From: Haemonchus contortus
Lineage: Eukaryota > Nematoda > Chromadorea > Rhabditida > Trichostrongylidae
Assembly (NCBI GenBank): GCA_000469685.2
Contig: LS997563.1
Span: forward strand, 5,192,781-5,256,780
Direction: 5' to 3'
DNA: 64,000 nt
Shown here: piece by piece, positions 21,465 through 33,500 of the stretch
Position numbering within the stretch: position 1 is the first letter of the stretch
How the letters are laid out: each line of letters opens with the position of its first letter
Notes under the pieces: generated by a model
The model's database searches: none
Told to the model about the DNA's origin: nothing
Seen by the model: the letters and a program-made list of their open reading frames with translations, nothing else
Program-made: the position numbers and the translations under genes

Positions 21465-23345
21465 ATGTGCCTTTTGCTCCTTGAAATCTTCTGTGCATTC
21501 GTCATGCCTGTAAGTTTTTTGATCTATTTTCCTTACTAAGTTTTTCTGCCTCGTATCTTTTATTCCATATGGACGGGAATTTCCACGGACCTCGTTTACG
21601 GAATTTTCGCAATAATATCTTGAAATTACAAATACAATCAGGTTGCAACTAGGTTTCTAGGTGTTTTTCTAAGTACCTCTAGCATTGAGAAAGGGTTTGA
21701 GAAGTAACTACCTGTTCTTCAAAGTGATTTATATTCAAAAAAGATATCTGAGTTTTTTATGGTCAATAAGTGGTTGATTAGATATTCCTTTTCTGTAAAT
21801 GAAGGTAGTTAAATTCCTCCGAAACACACATGTTTACTTGGTTGCCAATCCAGCAAACTACTTATAGTCACGACAATTTGAATCTCTTAATTATCGAACT
21901 ACATTGAAACAGCTTTCCTCTTTGCTTTCAAGCATCGTTTGACCTTTTTTCTCTTTGAGTTACACCCAAATATTCAAAAACCGTGTACGTTACAGCTTTT
22001 TTCGCGAAGATATAAGTCTTAGTAAATAACATTTTCGCTTCAAATGAGCCACTACATTGTATTGACTTATTTAAAGCGGAATACACCTACGTACGATTTG
22101 TAATGCTTATGAAATAGTGCGGTTGTCAGGAGAGCTAAAAACCAGATTGACCTCTCTGTGACTTACTAAGGAGCTGGCATGATACTGGCACCATTAATCT
22201 TCACTTACAATTAGACCTTGTGAACAAGAGATCTTCCATCATCAATTTTCTACAAACTGCAAACTAAGGTTTGGCAGTTAGGTAGCAGTATGTGTATGAG
22301 GAGGTGGAGTAGGATTCAGCCCACTCCTTATTCTGCTGTTAGTTACTCTGAAAACACCTATGGACCTTAGTTGCGTTTGCAGCCAGCAGTGATCGTTCAA
22401 TTTGACCGCAACTACGGTAGGACTCAATTGAAGGTGCCGGATGTTCTTCTTTGCGCTGTCACCTGAGTCGGCCGGAAATGAGTAAAATTGCGTCTGCCAC
22501 AGATGTCATTTTATTTCATTTCTTGACCTAGATATACCATACTCTTGCCATCTGGTTGGCAGATTGGTTCTAATCTAATACTGCTATATCATCCACTATC
22601 ACGAATTCACAAAAAACCATTCCTGAGGCCTTATTTCCTATGGATATAGTTCGAGATAAGGGTAAGTTTACGTTCTTTTTGAATGTTTACTCTTTCGCTG
22701 AAACAAGGAAATGTCCAGCATGGTTAGAGTCTATTCCCCCTGAAAGAATCAGTTTTCTCGCCTAACCCCATAAACCAGAGTTAAACGTGCTAGATTTCGA
22801 GATTGTACGGTAACTGTAGTGGTAATACCCCATCTCGTTTACAATTCGAACTAACTGATGTTCATTGTTTCTCATATTTATTCATTCATATTTCACATAT
22901 TTTTTTCCAACATAACGAACTTTTAAGGATTAGTAATATAGCATGATATAATATAATATATCTTATTATTCCTTTTATTACAGCCTTTGGCCCTTCTGTT
23001 TCATTCTGGATGCACTATTCAATTCTTCTTCAACTGCCTTCTGACCGCTTTTGGATATATCCCTGGTGTTGTACATGCGCTTTATATAATTTTCAAGAAG
23101 CCTAAGAAGCAGGGCGTCGTTCTCACAACACAGGTACGTTTCTCGTATTCTCCTTACAAAGGCAATCATGGTAACATCCAATTATCAACTTTACGGAATC
23201 GGAAACCGTTGTTAAGGTGAACGTTGCGCAGCCCATGCTACCAATGCAACAGCCAATGCAACCTCCCCCAGCAACAGTTTACTATTGTCCACCTACCGCA
23301 CCACCGCCACCCGTCTATTATGCCGATGTGGCACAGAAGTATTAG
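21465..23345 (+). CDS. Pmp3/UPF0057-family small membrane protein
   Basis: Three exons, 21465-21509, 22984-23133 and 23217-23345, all phase 0, give 107 residues. Residues 1-60 are the Pmp3 domain: a first membrane helix (LLLLEIFCAFVMPPLALLF), the conserved acidic residue and PP turn, then HSGC, and a second helix with GYIPGVVHALYIIF, a family hallmark. Known members are tiny two-helix plasma-membrane proteins linked to ion and stress tolerance in yeast and plants; the nematode role is not settled. Unlike the usual 50-60 residues, this one adds a cytosol- or lumen-facing Pro/Gln/Met-rich tail with PPVY and a final DVAQKY. The acceptor before 23217 (GTTGTTAAG) is weak; CAG ending at 23231 would also keep the frame and drop five residues. 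Intron 1 is 1.5 kb. A possible AATAAA is at 23954-23959. Convergent with the PAN gene. Confidence 0.85.
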
Positions 23346-23953
23346 GTGCGCGATTATTGCATGTTGTGTCTATTTAATTTGTCCTTTTCCATTTATATGA
23401 AGTACGCGTAAGATTTTTTGGCTATTTTTGTGCTTGCTATCGTTTCTCGTTCATTGTTATCCATCGCCATTGTTTACGTAGCATAGAAATGAGCGATCAT
23501 CTAGCCGAACCTTTTCGTTAGCTGAGCAAGTGGCACTGCAAAGACTATCTTGGGCTTAATCTGATGCAGAGCAGGAGTTTTGGTTCTGGCCGATGTTGTC
23601 CATGGTTATCATCGTCTTCTTTGTTAGGTTCTGTTTTTGTTATTCATTTCTAATAGATCTGTTAGAAATATATCGCCTGGTTACATTTATACCTCAATGA
23701 AGCAATTTTTCACATATTCCTTCTACAAGTGTAGTATCGAAGATGCAAGTGTGCGCTATAGACTACTGACATGATGTTCAAGAGGCTAAATAGGTTTTAG
23801 GTTAAATAGGGTTAATTTTCGTGATCTTCATTTGTTTGCTCATTCGACTGAGTTTCATGTTCAACGCTATTATCAGCCGAACCGACTATCGCGACATATA
23901 AGCCTATTTTCCAATATTTCAATCATTGGAAATTAGGTCTCCTCGAGTAAAAG

Positions 23954-23959
23954 AATAAA
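23954..23959 (+). terminator. Possible polyadenylation signal of the Pmp3-like gene
   Basis: AATAAA about 600 bases after the stop codon; a nearer variant signal could be used instead. Confidence 0.3.
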
Positions 23960-24482
23960 ATTTTATGTAAACTTATTTCTTGAAGCATAATTGCCTAAAT
24001 TACTTTTTGGAGCGTGCTTTGTCTTTCAGCTATAGGGAGAACAGCTCTATATAGCTTATCAGAAGTTTATATTCATATGGTATACTGATTAATCGAATAG
24101 AAGAGACGGCGCAGTGGCTGGAAGCTCTCTCGTAACTTCTGGTTGAGGTAGTATTTTTGCCTTTCAAATCAAAGTTACTTTCATTGGGATATCTAATGAG
24201 AAGCGTATCTCAAGTGCGCATATTCCTTATCGCTCATCCCACTTTTACCACTTTAATCATCTGCAGCAATTATATTTTTAGCCTCATGATCTGCAACCAT
24301 TTGTCCTTTTCTGCTTGCAGCCAGCTTAAGTCATATTTGGTCGTTTTGCCGGCTCCTTAGTTGATGTGATTTTTGACGGGAATTCTGGAAAGTTTTTTTT
24401 TTGGTTTGGGAATTTTCGAACAATCGTCGCTCCAGAAAAAGTTGTTAAAGCAACTTTTGAGAAACGTTCGTTGAACTTGCTA

Positions 24483-24488
24483 TTTATT
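24483..24488 (-). terminator. Polyadenylation signal of the PAN-domain gene
   Basis: AATAAA on the minus strand, 50 bases after the predicted stop codon at 24538. Confidence 0.5.
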
Positions 24489-24537
24489 ATTTATCGCTCC
24501 GCGACTTCAACTGCAAAAAGGGTTGGATCACGGTGAA

Positions 24538-27500
24538 TCATACATAAAACAGAAATGTCAAGCAAATTCGAATTTCACTGAAAGAAATTTAAAAGCTGGA
24601 TTATTAATTGTCCTAGAGAGTACAGTGGACTTTTGAAATCTAAAATTGAAATGGAATGACATCGAAAAGACCATGAACGATGAAGTGCCCTGGATGAAAG
24701 AAAAAATGAGATTGCATGAGATAAGGTGTTTCCCTACGTGCATTGAATGACCACAGAGCACTCCTTATTAAATTTTCTACAACTGCTATTACCACATCAT
24801 AATTACTATGTACAACTAACGACGACGGTAATGGAAATATTCAGGAAATTGTGGAGCTTGTAGTAGCCGTATACCACCTACATATCACAAATTTCCGAGA
24901 CTGGTGTTCTTCCTACAAAAATTTTAATTAGTTTCCCATACCTATCAGTGCTTCGGAAGGACGGCTCACCTCCTTCTATCTAACTTGTGAATCTTCAATT
25001 TCGATGGTTTCATTTGTAACGCTTTACGCGAAGATTGATCTTTCATGGGTACTCGTTCGATAGCGACGTAATCTTTAGCTGAAACAAAAATCGATCAGAA
25101 TTGCCAAGGGGAGAAATCGGGTAGGAAAGTGAGGTTTGGACGAATTTTAGAATTGATATGAATCCGGGCTTATGAACCCTCGACCTCGGGAGCGATGCGG
25201 ATCCAACTCATCAGAATACCCTCAGCCCAGTTTTTTTCGCTATTTTCAGATAATTTCAATTCCCTTCGCTCGTAATAAGTTCATAAGTTCATTTCAACTG
25301 TTCAAGTATCGCGCTATCTTCTTCTTATTTTTGTACGTTAAAAGGCTTCAATGACCACTCGATTCTTGCCCCATATCAGGAGAGCGCTGTGGTCGATGTC
25401 TACAATATTTAATTCCCTAGCTTTTGATCGAGAAAGTCGAGTAAAAAAGAAAAAATGGTATTGAAATAGAGATAATACGTTACAAAAAATAAATTCAGCA
25501 AGATTTTCTTTGAAGGAATTAACTAACCGATTAAAGAGAGCTTGGGTTGAGCAGAGCAGCCGTTCTCAAAGTAGAGCTGATATTGGACGTTGGAAAGCTC
25601 GAAGCTTTTGGGAGCTGATATGGAATCCACAGCGTATAATTTGCATACTCCCTCTAACATTTCGAAGCTTGCTGACTGAAATTAGTGTCGATTATTTATC
25701 CAGAAACTCAAGTATTGAAAGAATTAGGTCCCGTTTTGGAATGCGCCAAGCATTCGACTTCCACTCAGAATCGTAACAGTGTTTTGAATGCCATTATGGC
25801 GTATACATCGAGCTAGGGTGGTCAGCAAATGTACCAGCCAGTCTATGCGAAACGATCCCGTATATATGGAAGGCTTCGTTGGCTTCTATCTTTCCCAGAC
25901 GATCATCTGTTCAGGTGCGATCAATACCGATGGAGGACTACTTCTTGAAATCAGTGCGGCCAAGGGTTGGACGAGATATTGAAGAATTTGCTGTTTACTT
26001 ACCCTACATGAGTACTCGGCGCTGAGAACGCAGAGCTCGGTACAAAGCTTTAGGCCGTCGTATCCGGGTGGAAGGCCTTCGAACAGCTCTCGAGGTTCAA
26101 CCTGGAAAAGCTACATATTACTCAAACAAAAACTTTCTTTGACAGCTGCTTCGTTTGTGACTTTGATTGGTGAAACCTTACGATAGTAGTTCCAGTCTTG
26201 TTATGCCGACTCATGTCGAACCCTACTTTCACCTCCCCCCTTTCGATGTTCAAACAATGATCTGTTCTTATTTCACGGCTACTTTTCTTGAACTTTCTAG
26301 GTCCACGGGGACAGGAGTTATGATTTTCCAAAGTGTTTTCAGCATTGATGCAGCAAAAATGCATTTGCAGCATTGCATTTTTTGGAGAACGCCCCGCCCA
26401 TCTAGGGTGGGTCTCCCCAGTTCAATCTAACTAACCAATGCACACCTCTAGCCACCTTTACAACCCAGTTTTGAAGCCGTCTTGTGACTGAATTTGAAAT
26501 CGTGGTCCTCAGTACAGCTCATTTCGATGCACGCCACGCCCCCTGGGGGCGGGGCTTCGCCAGGCTAGTGTGTGCTTTACACTTCAGTTGTGTTTCTTCA
26601 GCGGAACATTATTTACACTGAATTACTTGTAGGATATGTCTCAGGCAAGCTAAGGAAAAGTTAATTGCAAGTGAAAGTCTCGTCAGGGAATAAAGACTGC
26701 AAAAATTACCGTCAATGAATAATCTCTGAATCCGACAAAGTTGGCGCAACCATGGAAAGGAGAGACATTATCTGAAAACCAGCTCCAATACTTGTCACGT
26801 GACATAGCCAAAAGGGAGTTACCCTACCTGGATAGCAAAACTTCAATGTGGTTTGGGCAGTGTACGGCCCCATCGTAGGTGGACGGAGATTCACACCTTC
26901 GTCTTCGGTGTTGATCATACACTGTTTATCATCATAGTATGTGAAAGATCTACAGTTCTGAAAACAAATTCATTTCAATTGCAAAAGGTCAGTAAAGCTC
27001 CCTCTATTGGCTGAGAGCCTCTTACAAAAGCGATGCCACTCAACGACTGAACCACTTGCCTCATCTTGACACATCTGCCGGCAGGCTTCCCAGTTTTCGA
27101 CGAAATTACTGTCGATGGACGAACTTCCGACCGAATTTTCGAATGTCATCAATATTGGAGTATCGCCTTTCGAGCAACCTAAAATTGATATCAAGATAAA
27201 TCAGTATATATCCCTGTCTGGGAACTACGGCAATGGTGAGGCAGTAGGGTAGGGCGGTAAGGGGAGGAGCTTTACAGCCGTTCTGACTACTTCCGGAAGC
27301 TCGAATTATAGTCTTTTCCAGGACCTCGTGGAGAGATTATGGTGATGGAAGTGTGCTGGGAAGGTAGAATTCTAACCCTTCTGTTGTTCAGGAGGTTTGG
27401 TTACCTGCATGTGCATAGACAGCCCTCGTTAGCCACTGTGGAGGACAACAGCCTTTCCACACCTTGGCCTTCTTTACCCATTACTTCCAGTGGGACCTGT

Positions 27501-30500
27501 ACTGACGTAGCTCACTTTACATTTAGTGTTCTCCCTGTTTACTATTTCCCACTGGCATAGTAAGCTCGGCCTTGGAACATTTTTCCATTCGGTCGCGCTT
27601 TGAAGTAGTAACTGGTATCGAGTAATCGTAGTAGTAATAAGCAAAAAAAACTGAGTCAATGGTCTTTTTGCTTGATTTACCCGGTTTATTGTCAATGTTG
27701 TTGTTTATTTGACTTCAATAATGGATGCATACCCTTTAGGCACTACTTTGAAGACTGCATCAATGGGTAGACCCACCGAAATCTGCGAACGGCTTCTCTT
27801 GCTCAGTTTTCGGGTCAGCAGAAAGTCGGCAAAAGCGTTCGAAGCAAGAAAATTTGAGATCAACTCTACCTACCGGTGACATCTGATCCAGTTACTGTTA
27901 CCGTTGCCGAGTTGTCCAATTGGTTCTCCACGAGAACGCTGTTTTTCACTCCATGGGTACGATCTCGTTCGTTGTTATTTACCATATCCAGGAAACTTCG
28001 AGCTTTGTTGACAAAGGGAGGCGAGGTAGATGCACTCAGGGATACTTGCTGTAATGGAAAATGATGGCAAGGCTGATACGAAGAACTCGCAGGGAGTTTT
28101 CTCTGGAGTAGCCCCTCTTTGCTAAGTTTAAGCCAGGTATTCTGAGCACTTCTAATGAGGACCGTGGGGATGAGATCCTACTATCTTCAAAATCCATGAG
28201 GAGAACGTAGAGACAAAGCCTTACCTTGAGTTTACTCTGCTGTTGCCTTCGAATGTCTGCTCCATCAATCTTCCTTGAGAACATGTGATCATCAGAGAAT
28301 GCGATTCGTTTTCCAGAAAACTTCTGAATAGTGCTGTTCATTGCAAAGTTCATATACCTACAGTACCCTGGAACATACCGTTCTCCTATGCTTCTTTGGT
28401 CTTATGGGTGCCATGGGCACCACGACTTCTGCGTCATCAATCGATAAAGTGTTATCGATCGCTTTTACTGTTTCGATCGATAAACTGTTATCGATCGTTT
28501 TCACTGTTTCTACAGGCTCTACAGGAATCGGAGTAAGGATGTCTTCGTTTGATGATAACCGGGACGATAAAAACGAGTCCATGCCGAGCCTTTTTTCTTT
28601 CTCAGCAAGATATTGGGCATATCTGCTTGGGTACTTCTGCTTGAGAACATCTAAAACAAGGTAAACATCATTATTTTTTATATTATTCTTTTACTTGTAT
28701 TCCGTTGGAATCTGCTCTTTTTTAGTACCCATCTTTTCTCGACAACAATTACAAGTGGGAAAAAAATCCGAACAGCCGTTGGCTTTCAGATGCCCCGCAC
28801 CCGAGCTCTTTCCCCTTTTAAAGCAAAAGGCTTTAGTTTTTGCTTGCGTAGGGATAATATTTTTGAGGGGATAGCTAAATGACACGAACAATTCTTACTT
28901 GAATATTTTTTCGATTAGGTTTTGAATCCTAACGAATAAGCTAGGGCGAAATTAATTCTGGTAAGTTACCTACAAAGGCCAAATGATTTGGGGGTCATCT
29001 GGCCCGATTCTTGTCTAGACCAACAAAGTTTTCCACCTCTTCAGGTGGCCTAAGTGATACCAAGCTCACGTGGGAGGATAGAAGCGCATTTGCGAGTTTT
29101 CATGATTTGTTCAGTGGGTATATCTAACTAGGAACCAACCGAAATTTGGAAAGAACCCTCAGAGGTCATCAACTTTAGGGACTCTGGCGATTGGCAGAAT
29201 CACAAAGTGCGCCAGTTCAGTGCAGTATATTTTTAATAATACGATTTTGATTCTCCTCCAGATGGGTGGACCTGTCTTACATGTACTACCATGGATGTTT
29301 CTCTGATTGAATTATTTATTTCACCTAGTTTTTCCAGCAGCTTCTCCTTGATAAGGAGGACACTTTCAGTCGTTGTTGGAGCTCGTGTTGTCGACCTTTC
29401 AATGATGGGCTCCACCTCCGTGGGTTTCACATGAGCAGTTGCCAGGTGAACAGTTGCAGTAGAAGTTTCAACTCGGGGTGGTAGAACTTTGACGGCTCTC
29501 ACAGGCTGAAAATTATCGTCGGATGAGTGTGAGGAATAATTTTTCTGAGAAAGTTGTTTCTCTTGTCTCTCTCAGAAAAGTCTAAGATCTCTAGCAGGAC
29601 GGGTTCATTGCCGATCGTTAACCTCGTTTCCGATCATGGGATCATGAGAAAGCAGGGTGGATAAAATTGAAGCATGCATCTTGGAAAAGGAACACCGCCA
29701 CCGTATGGCAGGCTTACTACGGTAGAAAGCGGTTTGATGCCGAAATTTAAAAGCCTACTTCAAAAGGAATCACAATCAAAAGGTATAATGGAAAATCAAC
29801 AAAATTTTCAACCAGAACTCGACATTTTGCCACGACTTGGTCTTCAAAGGCGCCTCAGCCTCATCACAATCTCTGAGAAGTTTCCTAAGTCTGAGAAAAG
29901 CCTGTAGTCGCCATGGTGATGCCACCCGACGGAATCAGAGAGATCGATCTTTCTGTTTTCAATTACTATCAAAGCCATCAAATCTCATGCTCTGCAGGTC
30001 ACGGCAAAATGTCGAACCTCTTCCGAAAAGGCAGTCTAGCCTGTGATACTCACTGGAGATACACGTGTACCCTTGAAAGCGAATTCGTCCGTGTTCTTGA
30101 CCAGCTGCTCCATCGATGATTGCCATCTGGAAGTGAAGTCCAAGTTTTAATTAAGACAATCAAGGTATAGCGTGTAAAGTACCTCTTATTCTGATTCTCT
30201 AATCCGTTTATATCTCGCATCAGCTCATTTTTACGTTGAAGCCTTTCCAATTCGATGTCTTCTTCAGCGTTACCAAATACTGTAGCGAAACACATTATTA
30301 GCGATGAAGTCAGGAAAAGTGAAAAGTATCAGCAGTTCACGCCCTTTCAAGGTCAATTCAGCGTTTTTTCTTCCAAAATCGTAGATGTTCTCTCTCTGTT
30401 CAATTCAACCTATCGAGGGCAACACCTCTAGGTAGGAGGCGAAATTTTCGCGCGCGGCGCACGAGTGGAAATGCAGGGATGGGCGATTCATCTAAGTATA

Positions 30501-33500
30501 GCCCTTTCGGTTTGAAATGGGGAAATAAACTAACTGGCTTCATCGAAAGGACTTGCTGGAGTGGTGAAATCGTCAAACATATCCATATCCATTTCCAATG
30601 ATGTATCCGATGCAGGCGTTTCAGTTGTCTAAATTGAGAGGCACTCAGGTTTTTATTTCTTCATTTCGTTTTCAAAAATGCTAGAACTACCGTAACACAA
30701 GTGCGAAGATAGTGCAATATTCCCAAATGAAAGGGCTTTTTCAGTTATTCTTGCTCATCCCTCACTCATTCCGTGTTTATCCCTCTTTTCTATTGGTTCC
30801 TTTACGCTATAATTGAATTCCCCATTCGGAAGAAAATTACTAGAAACCATGAAGATGAAGTTGGAAATATTTCTATTACTCAATAAGATCCCATTTCAAT
30901 CGTTCAACAAAATAACCAGCATCAGGTCCCAGTCTTAAAGAAATCATTCAATCAGGAACGACCTCCCTCATCCCTTCAGTATTAACTGAACTTGAACCTC
31001 GCAGTTTATGATCTGTCAATTGAACTGAATCAAAATCTCACCGTTTCAAACGATTCTGTAGGTGTGGCTGGAATGATGAACTGCCCGGGAGGAACAGTAG
31101 GCATGGGTGCCATAGGAGGCATAGACATTGGTGTAGGCATAGGCATAGGTGGAGCCATGTCTTTTTCACGAGAATTTATGTCCATATAGCTTACTTCTCC
31201 TGACGCGTGACCGGGATCTAAAGAACATTGATCGATATCGATCATAGATGATTCTAACTGTCAGTTTTTTATTGTCAAATAATCGTTTGATCGCAAACCT
31301 AAACAGTCCCTGCTGGTGACCCTTAAATAAATCATTTTTGCAGCTGGAATCGCGAAATCATTGCCGTCATCTAAAAAGAAGTGACAAATGTGTTGTACGG
31401 AATCGTAGACGATCGATCGACATCGGGACTGAAATAGTTTTTTTGTAAATCTCCTTAATGAGGATACGAATATTTGAAGAACGGGATCGTCAGGGCAAAA
31501 TAGGAGCTTACCCTTGTGTCACTACAGAATTGCAGGCAAGACTCTTCAGTTCGCATCCTCCATTCGCTATGATACGGTTTTAGGCTGACGAGTCGATAAT
31601 TTGGATATCGTTCGAAGCATGGTCGCAATGCTGTAATACCTAGACCTTCAGTATGGAGCTAACAAGTGGGAGCCAATAAGAATCCAGAGCTTTCCTGGAG
31701 GTTCCTTCCCCGATAAAAGTACGGCTGAGATTGAATGACCGTTCAAAAACATTCCTATTCGTGTACTTTCTCTTTAGCATCAAGGGCATGATGCTGCACA
31801 ACCCAGACTTAGAAAGGGACGGAGTTTTGGTAAATGGGGCATAAACAATTACATATGGCCGTCATCACGAGATAAAGCTGCTATGCAGTTGCTTGTGGCC
31901 GAACTATTGCATGATCCATCCCATACTCGAATAGGGAATACCTTGACGATCTCTCTACAGTTTGGGAACTGTATAAGGTGCTTCCTACCCCGGTATGGGT
32001 TTGATAATGTATTGAGTACTGAGGTAAAACAGAAGAGTCATCGAGGACTTCAGAAACTCGTTATCTCCAGGAGATTGGGAGAGGCAGGGAGGATACTGTG
32101 GAGCACGGACCCACGGAACTAAATAAAGCAGTGAAGTCTACTTTAGGCTCAAGAACAACGCGACAGAGCAATTAAAATAGCCCGTCTCCTTCGGTCCCTT
32201 TTAGATGATGATTTTTGGGATGTGATGATTTTTGGGATGCGCCCTGCATTCTACTTCCACTCAGGATCGCAGAATGGTTTGAATACCTGTATTAAATAGG
32301 CATGATCTGTCTCCCATCATATGATTTGTAACTGTTTTGTAGTTTTAATTACTTTCACTCGACAATACACACTGTCCTATTGACCCGATTGGCGCGGTAG
32401 GCTCTGAAGAAATGGAACGTGTCGATCAGATAAAAAACGAGACCGATTAGATTTTGTTTCAAATTTGTTTTCTATAAAGGGCATTTTGCGGGTTACATTC
32501 CTATTCGAGCGCAAACCTTTCTCCCACAGTCCGCCTTTGCGATAATAATCGAATGACGGGCCATGGCAATAAGTTATAGTCTGTAAATCGAAGGGTGTAG
32601 TTGGTAGAGGGTCAAATTCGGCTTTCTCGCACATGATTGACCCGGAGATTGAATCCCGGATCAATATTTGTCCAGGCCAACCAAAACTTCCATTTCTACG
32701 GGCTAGGTTGATTGATATAAAACTCCTCTGGTAGTACAAAAGCTCTGGCTTGTATTATACATTGGGTGACCATCGCTCTGCATAGCCAAATACCACCACG
32801 ATCTGGGATCCAAGTCTGGTGCGAGGCGCATCCCAAGAACGGGATTGATTTACGGCTAGAGACTTTGTCTTTACTCTTACTTAATAAAAATTGAAATTAG
32901 GTAAACAAGATGGATAAATTAAGATAAAATTGAGTTTCAAATATTTTTTACCATCAACGTGTAAACCTTACGTTCGATTCCGACTCGTACAATTCGATTC
33001 TCTCCAGACACGATTTATCTCACACTTGATGATTTAGGATGTCATAAACGGGGGTTATCAAATAAAAAAAGCTCCGGTGGAGTTGCAATAAAAGACGTCC
33101 GGATAAGAAGGATTTCCACGTTTTTTTCTGCTAACCTTGTAATTACTAGTTACTTCTATCCACAACCAGACCCGAATACCTGTATTATGGAAAAATAGCA
33201 ACTTGTTTTTTTACTAACTTACTTATTCTACTTACAAGGCTACCGTAAAGGTCTTACCATGAAGGTGGAATGAAGGTTTCATTCGTCTACTCTCAAGACT
33301 TGTCAAATAACTACAGTACCCCTTACGGTGTTTTACTCTTCGTTTTTTATTAGAATTTCAAATCATTCCAGATCATTCTAGCGTCTGTGATCAGTAAGAA
33401 GTAATCCAGATAACTGTTTCGTTGAAAGCTTTTTTTTTGAGCGTTGAACGTAATCTCTGTTCAAGACTAATATTGAGGATTCTGACAGGTGCTAGGACCC

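Noticed and set aside
28691..28891. Minus frame with CSDFFPTCNCCREKM between PAN-gene exons 8 and 9
   Set aside because: Phases do not fit the flanking exons without stops; treated as intronic.
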